From Maea johnstoni (taxonomy: Eukaryota; Annelida; Polychaeta; Spionida; Magelonidae): 64,000 nt of DNA. Below, piece after piece: positions 1 to 11,300 of this stretch (within the stretch, counting starts at the first letter, position 1; each line of letters starts with the position of its first letter). The notes beneath the pieces are model-generated. The model saw nothing but the letters and a program-made list of their open reading frames with translations, was not told the origin of the DNA and made no database searches. The position numbers and the translations under genes were made by a program. The stretch is from positions 22,523,430-22,587,429 of the forward strand of contig OZ012689.1 of assembly GCA_963942565.1 (NCBI GenBank). Direction: 5' to 3'.

Positions 1-466
1 TTTAAATGAATTAATATAGAAATAACACAAATACATTTGATTTTAGCAGGACAGATTTAGGTTTAAAAGTTCAAGGTTACTGCACAATATACCACAACAC
101 TGATTATAAACCAAATATGCTTATAGTGCACCTCATCTGTTTCTATGATAATTTTGAAAGTAACTGTAATGTAGCATGAGCTCATAATATATGAAGTAGC
201 TTGTTGGTTGGGCTCTGATTAAAATTTCTCCTTCAATTATTCTATAAAATGCTTTCACTGGGAAGATATAAATAGGGACCACTGCTGAGGTAAATGGATC
301 TACCAGTCTATGTCTGTAGTGGCCAAGAATGTCCTACAAATTTGAGCGTTATATTCTCACAAAATTAATTTTAAGATTAATATAGGAAACTTGCAATCAA
401 TAATAAAGCAACATCTTCCTTATAAATAATTTTAAATTTTAGGATCATAGAGCCAAACAACAGTCT

Positions 467-678
467 CTTACCCTTGGTGCTGCTGGTGGCTAATTTGGCA
501 AATACAAAATGATGCAAAAGACCTGAAAATGATTGAAACCCTGGCACATGGTACTCATGTAATAGTACTCAGCAAGAGCTTTCCAATGAATACCAACATG
601 ACGGGGTTCAGATGGTTTTCAAAAATCTTAGCATCCTTGTGCTTTGGACATAAGTTGTCTCAGCATTGGAAGGGTTAA
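467..678 (-). mobile_element. TTAA MITE family A, copy 1
   Basis: Family A is a ~205-213 bp non-coding element bounded by TTAA target sites. In forward orientation it begins CCCTTCCAATGCTGAGG and ends CCAGCAGCATAAGGG, so the ends are an imperfect inverted repeat. The centre contains the highly conserved CATGTTGGTATTCATTGGA. TTAA plus CCC/GGG ends point to piggyBac-type mobilisation (inference). This copy is reverse and its left TTAA has changed. Confidence 0.85.
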
Positions 679-1017
679 AGCTTGCTTTGGGCTTAAATGG
701 GTTGGTGTGGTTGCAATTGAATGATTATTTCTCTCTCCTCACATTCACCTGGGTAATAGATAGATATCATCATTAGTGTGCTGCGCTGCCTCCAGGGGGC
801 AGGGCTGAGTGCTGGAGCGATGCCAGCTCTGTGAAGTGGCTCGTGAAGAACTGGGAATCCCTCGCTATGAATTATTCAACGATAGCCAGTTGTGAGTGGT
901 CTGCCGATTATTGTATCGTTACTCAATACTGAATACTTCCTGCAAGATAAGACCTTCATCCCCTCAATACGAAATATTTATTGGAACATCCAAACCAAAA
1001 GTCCGGTCCATGCCTTA

Positions 1018-1405
1018 ATCCATGTTCCTTGCCCAAACCTAAACCCAAACTCATACCTAACCCTAAGCCATATATACTCCTGCTTAAACCCAAATCCAAA
1101 CCAATGCCATACTCCTACTTAAACCCGTACCCTTGCCATACCCCTACTTAAACCCAAAGCCACACTTAAACCTAAGCAATACCCCTACTTAAAACCAAAG
1201 CCACAATTAAACCTAAGTCTTACCCCTACTTAAACCCAAAGCCACACTTAAACCTAAGCCATATCCCTACTTAAACCCAAAGCCACAATTAAACCTAAGT
1301 CTTACCCCTACTTAAACCTAAGCCATACCCCTACTTAAACCCAAAGCCACACTTAAATCTAAGCCATACCCCTACTTAAACCCAAATCTAAACCCATGCC
1401 ATACA
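1018..1405. repeat. C/A-rich minisatellite
   Basis: Imperfect ~41-bp units of the form CCCCTACTTAAACCCAAAGCC ACACTTAAACCTAAGCCATA. The left part degenerates to CCTAAACCCAAACTC-like telomere-resembling sequence. It lies upstream of the first ABCG exon in the window. Confidence 0.75.
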
Positions 1406-1638
1406 GAATATGCAATTACTAGACAACCATATTGCTTCTTGTGCTTACAACAATGGTAGTTGTATCAATGAATTTGTTTAGGTATTTCATTTTTTAGACT
1501 AATATAAACAGGAATTTTGAATTAATATGTCGCTTTTGCCAATATGAAACATTTCAGTTTGACATTGTGTTCTTGATTCGAGTCTAAATTCAGTATATGC
1601 TGAGTATTTGCTTATTAATCTTGTGTTTGCTGTCTCAG

Positions 1639-4600
1639 GAGTTTGATGACTTATCGGAACATCCGCACACGTTTGCCACAAGTTGCTTCACTCAATTCAG
1701 AATACTCTTCATACGAACATTCACTACCATCTTAAGAGACACGGTAAGTTCAAAGTCACTTTCAAAGTTTCATTCATGCTTTGTGTAAAATTTCTATGAA
1801 ATCATGAACTTTTGGTGAATGACCTTGAGCTTATTTTCAAGGTCATTTTCTAATTTACTTGAAGTAAGTGGAGAGATGTCATGATCGTAAATAATAGTTT
1901 GACCTGAAGCACCTTCCAAATTATGCCCTCACCTATACCAAAATGCTTAACCCTTATCCTGCTTATAACCACAACAATTGTCGTGGAGTGCAGCAGTGCT
2001 CATAGCTTTCAAAGCAGGATAAGGGTTAAAGTATGAATGATATTTCAAGTACAGCTTGGCCACTTTCAAAGTTTCATTCATGCCTTGTATAAAATTTGTA
2101 TAAAATCATTCATTTTTGGTGAATGACCTTGACCTTATTTTCAAGGTCATTCGTTGATTTATTTGAAGTAGTAAAGTTTAGGAGTCTAAGTTTAATGAAG
2201 GTCCACACACATGCCACAAATAATGACAGCCAGTCCAGGAGTTCATTTACTAGTTCCTGATTTTTAGTGCCACAACCAAGACTCTTTGAGCTTACGTATG
2301 TTTCTGTTTCAGACTCTCACGCGTCTGAGGCTGGCCTCACACCTCGCGGTCGGGTTTCTGATTGGCCTGTTGTACCTGGGCATCGGCGACAAGGCCAGCA
2401 AAGTCTACAACAACGCCGGCTGTCTCTTCTTCTGTATGCTCTTCCTCATGTTCACTGCCCTTATGCCAACAGTTCTCACATGTAAGTAAGGGCAACAGGA
2501 ATCTAAGAGGGGTGAGGGGCAGGGGGTTGGGGGCACCAGGAATTAAAGAGGGGTGGGGGGTAGGGGGAACAGGAAATAAAGAGGGGGGCACCAGGAATTA
2601 AAGAGGGGTGGGAGCTAGGGGGGCACTAGAAATCAAAGAGGGGTGGGGGATAGGGGGGGGGGGGGCACCAGGAGTTTAAGAGGGGTGGGGGGAAGGGGGT
2701 CATTCTAAAGAAAGCTCTCATTGAGTACTACCAGATGAGTAACCACGTGCCAGAGTTTCAGCAAATTCTAAGCTTTTTGTAATCATTTCGTGTTGACCAA
2801 GTTAGCCACCAGCATTATAAGTGTTAAGGTGTAAAATACCAATTTGAATTATGGGTTGTCATGGGGTGAGAAGGTAATAAAGTCAAGTTTTGGTTGGTCA
2901 GAGTGTTGTGAGTATTTTACCAAGACCTGAAGGTCTGAAAGCCTTAAAGGATCTATGTATAACAATCAATAAGGTACCCATCACTCTTTCCATTCAAAAT
3001 GTGCAGATGACCTTATTACCTTGATATCATTATCATTTAGGCAAAAAAGTATACAAGTTGTCTAGTGTGGTTGGGCAGATCATCGATTATAATCTATAAT
3101 CGATCAGTTGCCTCTTTTTTTACTGATTTATCGATTACAAAACTGGCAATCAATAATAATTGAAAAGGTGACACCTATTGACAAAAATTAGAACTAGATA
3201 ACCAGCAAGTTGTCAGCTTTCTTTCTATGAAACTAAGCTCTGAAAACACTACAAAACGAAGTTATAGTGGGTGCTAATAGCAAGCAATTGTCATAGACTA
3301 TCACTTACTTTTATGCTCTAGACCTCTAGTACCCAATTACTGAAAAAGTGTGGATAACCATTTATGATCAATAATCGATCGGTTTGCTGCAACTGATTAT
3401 CGATCATGAAACTGCAACTGATTCCCGACCCTAAAGTTGTCAGCTATTAGCAGTATGAAGGCAGTATGGATATATTGAGTGGGTTTGGAATTGCGGCAGT
3501 GAGCACTTGCGAACTTGTCTGATATTATCAACTGTCATGTGACCAATTTCTGTTCAGGAGATAAACACATGTAATATTCAGGAAGTTTTCAGTATAAATG
3601 ATAAAAAGAGTACAAATACAATTTCAAATTTAGTGTTGATAAAATCTGAGAATAAGAAAACTAAAAAAAAAAATCCTTAATAAGAAAATGATTTCTTATT
3701 ACAATGCAATACTTTATTTTGACCTATAAACTCAAATTGTAGTGTATTTTCTTAAAACCGGATTTCGCTTTAGATCTTAAATTTCTTGATGAATTTATCT
3801 CTGAACATAGTTTACGAACCTGACAGTTCCTAGTATCGGTATACATGAACCGGAGTAAAAAGTATGTAGCCTGTCTGCTCACCATTGAAACAACTATTTT
3901 GATATAGTCTATGTATCAAAATAGTTGATGTAGATTTTAGTAAATAGATGTAGTCTGTGTGTAATGTCTGTGTTACTTATATTTTCAACTAAGGCACCTT
4001 TACTTGTTGTCGTTTTCTTTTAATTCTCCACAAAGATGAAGATTCTTGATATCTTGTATTTTTTCCTTTTTTCTCTTTTGCTTTATGTTGTCCACTTGGA
4101 TATGTCAACATTGGTTGACACAATCTCTTTTAACCATCTTCATGTCTGCTTGATTTAGATCACTTGTTTACACATATTATTTTACACCAACATGGCAATG
4201 TTACTATCAGATGTCTTAAATCAGTTGCTATATGTACTGTAGTTTAATAGAGGTGAACTATTTTATTTACGCAGATCACTGGTTGATATTTTTAACCGCG
4301 TAGGCAATGTTAGTATCCCTTACCAAGTAAATCTGGGAATTCCTAGAAATTCAGAGGAAAATGCAGGGAAAATGCAATGATTTTCTAGGAAATTTATGTC
4401 ACTTTTGATGGATGGGATGTCTTTAATAGTTGCTACAGACAATTTTCTGTTTTATTTATCTAGATCACTTGCTGATATGTATTATGTAAAGGGCTAGCAA
4501 TGATAGGAGATATTGTATAATGTGTTTATATTACAGCAGTTTAATTAATGCATAATTAGAGCATCCATGTTGTCTGCATTTATTAAAACTGCACACCATT

Positions 4601-7600
4601 ACTTGGACATCCGTTCCGTATGCTAGTATCGTACAATATGCAGATGGAATAGCTTTTCATTCAACATCAGTAAGCATAAATCAAACTGCGCAGCAAAGGC
4701 AGCTCTTATATGCACAAAATTAACACGGTATACTGTAGAAAGTATATTTGATTTGCAGCCATATGTTTAATTCACTCGAGAAGTGCTGGTTTTGATATGG
4801 CTATTATTGACCAGTTGCATTCTCCATTGAGACGTATATTAGAAATATTCTAAATATGTTTTTTATCTTCAATATAGACATCAAATCCATTGTTTATGTA
4901 AGATTTCATCACTTAAAGATGAAATCTCACTTACTCATTGTATCTGTTGGCTATACAGGTGAACTTGGATATGACGGACCACTGTACGACGGATCTTTGC
5001 ATATGACGGACGATATGCTTGGTCCCAGTCCGATGCATATCAAGTATTCGTCATATGTATAAGACGGATTTTGCATATGAAGGACCAATTTTCCTGGTCC
5101 CATTGAGTCCGTCATATCCAAGTTCACCTGTATTTGCAATTATGAAGTAAATAGCTAATATACCTATTTGTTGCCATGATCTTTGGTTGCTATAGCAGTA
5201 TCCATTTACAATGTTTTCAATTTGTTTCTATATTTTTCAGTCCCCATGGAGATGTCTGTTTTTGTGCGGGAGCATTTAAACTACTGGTACAGTCTCAAAG
5301 CATACTACCTCGCCAAAACAATGGCTGACATGCCGTTCCAGGTAAGACATTAGCTTGATTTTGTTGATGGGTATTTTGCAATGAATTCCTCAAGCGTTCG
5401 CATACTATATGTAAAAAGAGGGTAATCAAACATTTTTTACTGAGGCCTGTCAAATTAGATTTTTTGTTTTTCGCAATAGCCAACCAATTTTTGGGCAAAT
5501 TAAAAAAAAATTGAAATTCCAGAATTTCTAAAAGAAAATACTAAATTTTGCACCAACATAATTCTGACAACCCTTTATGAAAGAACTACCTACTCACAAA
5601 TAAAAAGGCCTTGGTATTTACATTTTCAGCCTATTAACCCTTCCAAATACTAAGGTTACTTTCGTCTGCCCAAAGATTGTTAAAAGCACCTAAAGCCTGT
5701 CATGTTGGTATTCATTGGATAGCTCTCGTTGAATACTATCAGATGATTACCTGAGGCTTTTGGTCATTTTTCAGTGTTTTTTTTAATCATTTGGTTTAGG
5801 CCAAATTAGCCACCAGCATCATAAGGGTTAAAGGTATAAAATTCTCATCACTCCTTATTTTGTGTATTGGCCAAATTAGCTGCCAGCATCATAAGGGTTA
5901 AAGGTATAAGATTCTCATCACTCCTTATTCTGTTTCAGATAATCTTTCCTGTCATTTATGGTAGCATAGTGTACTGGATGACGGAGCAGCCCAATGACTT
6001 TGTGCGATTCTTCATGTTCCTGACGCTCGCCACGCAAACGGCCCTTGTGGCGCAGTCTCTCGGCTTGTTAATAGGGGCCGCCACTTCAGTTCAGGTATGT
6101 GGCATCATGATGGCATCATGATATCATATTGTTGCTAGTACCTTATATTAGAAGTATTGTTATATTGTAAAAACACCAATAATGTCGTTAAGATAATTGT
6201 AGCAGTGATGCTCGTCGAGCAGGAAAATAAACAAAAAGTTTTTAACAATTAAAAAAAAAATGATGATGACGGTGATGATTACTGACAGATAATGATGACG
6301 TTAGCAATGATGAAGTGGATGATGGCAAGAATAGCACTCAAGTCAGTGGTCAAACAAATGAAAGATATTAAAATTGGAGATGTTAGTTGTAATAAGGATG
6401 ATGATGATGATAACAATAAGGATTAAAGCTATAGAAATGATTTAAAATTGAAAATTATTTCTGTATTGTGTATTATCTCTTTTTTTGAAGCAATGATGAT
6501 ATTTTGAATTGTTTATTTTCAGGTGGCAGTGTTCTTGGGTCCAGTGACAGCAATCCCAATCCTTCTTTTTAGTGGATTCTTTGTCAACTTCGACACCATT
6601 CCTACCTACTTACAGTGGCTCTCCTATCTATCATACTGCAGGTTTGTACTGGAGATATAGAAGTCCTGTATATTTCATAACTTGACCCTCTGGATGCTTT
6701 CCAAAGCATGAGGATACAAAGATTTTTGAAAACCATCCAAACCCTGTCATGTTGGTATTCACTGGATAGCTCCTGCTGAGTACTCTCAGATGAGTACCCA
6801 TTTGCCAGGGTTTCAATCATTTTTCAGGGTTTTGTATAATTTTGTATTTACCAAATTAGCCACCACAAGAATAATTAGGGTTAATCTTAACAAGTGTCTG
6901 TCCTGGCCCTGTGGTAAGATGTATGGCTGTCAAGTCTCAACGTTTTAAACAAGTAGCAAGTATATGCCTTGTCACCATACAAATGTGTGGTGTTTTGAGG
7001 AGCTGTTTATTTCTATCAAAGTTCATTACCTGTTATTATTTGTGAAGCCAATCGCCCTCTACTAACAGACTTGAAAATTAATCTCTATGATCTCATTTCT
7101 ATAGAAAATTCACGTAGAATAGAAGGCAAGATTTTCCTGTCTTGGGTTTCTATCTCGTAATGATATCAACAAGGTTGCTCAATTTTTAGTGCTGTATTCA
7201 GGAAAGCACTATTTCCTTTTCAATATACTGTTGAAATTATCATAATTTATATTAAGGGTTAGATATTGAAACCTACTAAACGGAAATAGCCACCTTTTTA
7301 TTAAGGATAATCAATTTCTATTTGTTTCATCATGCAAATGATATGGTTAATGATATTAGAAATCATTGGAATATTCTATTGGTGATTTTTGTGTAAAACT
7401 TGCCATTTCCTCTAATGCATTTAAATTGTATATTTCATTGTTTGTTTCAGATACTCATTTGAAGGAGTCCTCCAGGCCGTGTATGGTTTCGACCGTGAGA
7501 ACCTCACCTGTGATGAAAAACACTGCATATTCAGCAGCCCAAAAGATGTACTCAAAGAGATGGACGTGGATGGTGCTAAGTTCTACTATGACTTCATCAT

Positions 7601-7673
7601 ACTCTGCGCATTCTTCATCGTACTGCGCACTGGGTGCTACTTCGTGCTGCGATGGAGAGTCAAGCTGAGATAA
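1639..7673 (+). CDS. ABCG1/ABCG4-like: ABCG1/ABCG4-type half-transporter, C-terminal membrane domain (5' part outside window)
   Basis: Six exons join in one frame to 290 residues plus stop: 1639-1743, 2313-2481, 5241-5341, 5939-6094, 6523-6641 and 7451-7673. All junctions are GT-AG with compatible phases. The product is the membrane half of a G-family ABC half-transporter. Six hydrophobic segments are visible: [17 protein letters not shown], then [18 protein letters not shown], a third around [17 protein letters not shown], a fourth around [17 protein letters not shown], a fifth around [18 protein letters not shown], and a C-terminal one ending WRVKLR-stop. [20 protein letters not shown] and [19 protein letters not shown] are close to what I recall of human ABCG1. 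The last loop carries NLTC with a second Cys, like the vertebrate loop. Vertebrate ABCG1/4 dimerise and move sterols to lipoproteins; that role here is inference. The nucleotide-binding exons should lie before base 1. I cannot separate ABCG1 from ABCG4, and the gene probably predates that split. Confidence 0.93.
1757..2170. repeat. ~110-bp direct duplication in ABCG intron with inverted TCAAGGTCA motifs
   Basis: 1757-1866 and 2061-2170 are near copies. Each contains AATGACCTTGA, about 8 bases, then TCAAGGTCATT (1818-1847 and 2122-2151), a palindrome built on the ERR/SF-1-type half site. TTAA element family C lies between the two copies. Confidence 0.75.
1947..2029. mobile_element. Short TTAA palindromic MITE family C, copy 1
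   Basis: A 75-bp element between two TTAA sites. The terminal inverted repeat is CCCTTATCCTGCT with AGCAGGATAAGGG. The centre carries ACAACAATTGTCGTGG. A second copy is at 63013-63092. Confidence 0.8.
2489..2700. repeat. G-rich minisatellite beside an ABCG donor
   Basis: Tandem ~35-45 bp units of the form GGAATTAAAGAGGGGTGGGG GGTAGGGGG, beginning seven bases after the GT of the donor at 2482. Many runs of four or more G could form G-quadruplexes in RNA or DNA. Confidence 0.8.
2701..2826 (+). mobile_element. TTAA MITE family A, copy 2 (3' part only)
   Basis: Begins inside the element at AAAGCTCTCATTGAGTACTA and ends AGTGTTAA. The 5' half is absent, replaced by the G-rich minisatellite. Confidence 0.7.
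3075..3430. repeat. Dispersed repeat rich in ATCGAT motifs, copy 1
   Basis: Opens GATCATCGATTATAATCTAT and contains GGTGACACC; further ATCGATC motifs occur at 3370-3410. About 100 bp at its left also appear at 50757-50860 in ASCC2. Clean termini are not visible. Confidence 0.55.
4511..4737 (+). mobile_element. TA-type MITE family B, copy 1
   Basis: Family B is ~230-245 bp with ends TACTGTATACCRTGTTA and its inverse, and a conserved interior GTCTGCATTTATTAAA. The TA-bounded ends suggest a Tc1/mariner relative. This copy has the most diverged left end. Confidence 0.75.
4956..5130. mobile_element. TA-flanked MITE family E, copy 1 (175 bp, nearly palindromic)
   Basis: Terminal inverted repeat CAGGTGAACTTGGATATGAC and its inverse, flanked by TA on both sides (4954-4955, 5131-5132). 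The interior repeats ATATGACGGAC in both directions. Consistent with a Tc1/mariner-mobilised MITE, in ABCG intron 2. Confidence 0.88.
5634..5831 (+). mobile_element. TTAA MITE family A, copy 3
   Basis: Complete forward copy with TTAA at 5634-5637 and 5828-5831, ending 107 bp before an ABCG exon. Its 3' end takes part in the tandem duplication listed next. Confidence 0.85.
5799..5938 (+). repeat. 70-bp tandem duplication ending at an ABCG splice acceptor
   Basis: Units 5799-5868 and 5869-5938 both run from GGCCAAATTAGC through the MITE end (CATAAGGGTTAAAGG) to CATCACTCCTTATT. The second ends TTCTGTTTCAG, the acceptor in use; the first reads TTTTGTGTATT and is not an acceptor. Confidence 0.88.
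6680..6884 (+). mobile_element. TTAA MITE family A, copy 4
   Basis: Forward copy in ABCG intron 5, beginning about 40 bp after the donor. The left end has diverged (CTTGACCC) and the right end is AGGGTTAA. Confidence 0.8.
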
Positions 7674-8232
7674 GTACGCAGCAATGCATTGTGGGAAGAG
7701 TCACACTGCTGAATTCAATGTTCAGGGAATGCTGGGATAGAATGCACTCACTCTATCACCCGATTTTGTCAGAATGTCAGAAACTGATCACGATCAACAG
7801 GGTGATGCCAATGGCTGCTCCCTTGCCGCTCTAAGGGAGCAGTCAGTTTTTGCATGGTGCAGTAAAACAGGAGCCAGTATTGCTATTCCGAAAATACCTA
7901 GTGGTACATTCCTAGTCCTAGATGCTTAGTTGATATTACACCATCAATGTCTGCTTCCATTACCGAAGACGAGATAGGTAAAAATTGTAATGTACACATT
8001 TACAGTACATAAATACAACAGTGCTTCTATTGCAAAGGGTTCAACATGCAATGCTATGCTTAGCAGTACCTCATATTAAGGGATGGTAAGCAAGTTTGTA
8101 AAGCGTTCAGCAATGCAAATCAATTGAGTCATCAAAGTTCATTTCTATATCTGAATTTCACCACAAAAATTATCATAATACTCTGACACTTTGCAGCATG
8201 TATTATTCATAACAGCAATACAATATCGAAAG

Positions 8233-8238
8233 AATAAA
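8233..8238 (+). terminator. Candidate polyadenylation signal AATAAA of the ABCG gene
   Basis: This is the first AATAAA I find downstream of the ABCG stop, about 560 bases on. Another lies at 9428-9433. The stretch 7674-8230 is therefore probably 3' untranslated sequence. No transcript evidence is available. Confidence 0.35.
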
Positions 8239-8695
8239 GAATGTTCGTTGACATCGGAAAATGGCTAGAACATTCTCAAAATATTATTTTGTTGCATAAT
8301 ACATACTTTTTTCATGAAATTTTCAAGATATTGTTTTGTACATGTACATTATCTCATAGAATTCTCAAAATATTGTTTTTTTGCATAATACATACATTAT
8401 CGCATAAAAATTGTCAGAATATTGTTCATTGCATAATGCATACATAATTTCATTATGTTCAAAATGATATTTTCTTGCATAATCCCAACAAATGTGTCAG
8501 ACTTTTTCTCTGTGTGTTTTGAGAGAAGTTACCATGGCCTAGTATGTCCACTCTTCCTGTTCTGAGGATTTCTCTTATAAATTGTCATGTGACCCAAATG
8601 AACTGTCAGTATAAAATATGGACATTGAATTGACACAGCTTCCAGGGTTAGATACATTCCTACCTGTAGGGCCCAAAAATGCCTTGACTATTTTG

Positions 8696-8907
8696 TTAAC
8701 CCTTCCAATGCTGAGGCTACTTTTATCCAAAGCCCAAGGACGCTAAAATCTTTGAAAACCATCTAAACCCTGTCATGTTGGTATTCATTTGAAAGCTCTC
8801 ATTGAGTTCCTCTTTTGAGTACCCATTTGCCAGGTTTTCAGTCATTTTTCAGGTTTTTTGCATCATTTTGTATTGGCCAAATTAGCCACCAGCAGAATAA
8901 GGGTTAA
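8696..8907 (+). mobile_element. TTAA MITE family A, copy 5
   Basis: Complete forward copy with TTAA at both ends, downstream of the ABCG gene. Its right TTAA (8904-8907) is also the left edge of the next element. Confidence 0.87.
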
Positions 8908-9070
8908 CATCTTGTACCTTAGCATTTTTCAGAAAATGTTTTTAGTAGAAATGTTGATCAGAACCCAATCACTCCTCTCCTTCAAATACTAAGGGATTTT
9001 TTGCTTGATTCCAAAAATTATAGGTCCAGAAAACACTTGTCTAGGATATCCCCAGGAAAGAGTGGGTTAA
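8904..9070. mobile_element. TTAA element related to family D
   Basis: TTAA-bounded, with the family D block CTCCTTCAAATACTAAGG in the middle and right end AGAGTGGGTTAA. It shares TTAA with copy 5 on the left and with the next D element on the right. Confidence 0.55.
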
Positions 9071-9300
9071 CCCATTAATGCTTAAGAGATTTGCTTGAAA
9101 TTTTCGTCTGGATCTATGATACTTTTGGTAATAACTTTTGAATTCTAAAAGATTTTACAAAATATTTGAAGGAGAGTTGTAAATATTATTCTGAATAACA
9201 TTCCTCCTTCAAATATTTTTCTAACTTAATTGGTTTTTGCATGCAAGATTTTATCAAAACCGTCAGGCAGTTTTGGCCACTGTGAGCATTAATAGGTTAA
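9067..9300. mobile_element. TTAA MITE family D, copy 1
   Basis: Ends CCCATTAATGC and GCATTAATAGG, both flanked by TTAA. The centre is a small inverted repeat, ATTTGAAGGAG... CTCCTTCAAAT. Total 234 bp with the target sites. Confidence 0.8.
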
Positions 9301-9538
9301 ACTAGAAAGAGTAAGCTAGTAACATAGTCAGCAGTACTTCCACAGGTCAGGTGCCACTAATACCTATCTAAGAAATCCTGGGATTGTATATTCCAAGCTT
9401 CATTCTATAAGGAATACAATGCACTTGAATAAAGGGCTCACATTGTTATGAGAGGTAGAAACATGATGCAGCTTTGCTGATCTTAGTTCTGCCTTCCTCA
9501 TGCCCCTATTGGTTATAGTTACTGAGAATTTATAAAAG

Positions 9539-9755
9539 TTAACCCTTTAATACCTCGAGCTCCTTGCAGAGAGAATTGACTGGATTTACGACAGGTTGGA
9601 AAATAACTGCATAATAACCCATAAACTTTAAGATAATTTAAAGGAGTTTTTTATTAATGTTTCTTCTTGAAATATATTCCAAAAACTGCTACTATTACCA
9701 AGATATTTGTGAATAGTAAGATGGCTTTTGGGTGCTGTAGAAATGAATGGGTTAA
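9539..9755. mobile_element. TTAA MITE family D, copy 2
   Basis: TTAA at both ends, left CCCTTTAATACC and right GAAATGAATGGG; the interior is more diverged than copy 1. Confidence 0.65.
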
Positions 9756-10203
9756 CATATGATTTTATTGCCACTCATGTTATATATTGAATCCACTCAA
9801 TATTTGTTCATTCCTGCTACAATGATCTCACTATGTAGTACCTTCTTTTACAGCACAACAATTCTCCACAACCTAGCTTATATATGGAATATGTTGTGCT
9901 ATATTGTTATATGTACTTTATTGCAGTAAAGTATGATTTAAGTATATGATAAAGAGTGAAAAATTGTATTGAGTAAAGTGTATATGAATTCTGCACTTGT
10001 TTCAAGATTGTATATTGATACTTGTACCCTATTTTGTTGTGAAGAGTTCAATCTAGTTATTGATATTCTTAAAACAGAGATTATTGGAGTGTGTGGCCTC
10101 TCAAGATAATGTTTAAACCTGCATATTTATCAAGTATGTAAACAGTTTGATATTACTGTGTTTCTTTCCACATTTCTTCATTCATACCTAGTCACCCTAT
10201 ATT

Positions 10204-11055
<852 letters not shown>

Positions 11056-11300
11056 TACTGTATACCATGTTATTATTGCAGCTGTTTAATTAATGTGTAC
11101 TTTGTACACCCATGGAGTCTGCATTTATTAAACTGACACCATTGTTTGGACATCCAACCCCTGTGCTAGTATTGTACAACACGCTGCCATCTTAGCGTGT
11201 CATTCAACATCTGAGTACACAATAACTAATCTGTGTATCAAAGGTAGCTGCCTACCGAATGCATTATTTTATATGTGCAAAATTAACATGGGATACAGTA
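11056..11300 (+). mobile_element. TA-type MITE family B, copy 2
   Basis: Left end TACTGTATACCATGTTATTA and right end TAACATGGGATACAGTA. 245 bp. Confidence 0.8.

Noticed and set aside
781-900. Possible upstream ABCG exon
   Set aside because: It is slightly GC-rich with an AG and a GTGAGT, but no frame resembles the ABCG linker or ATP-binding regions.
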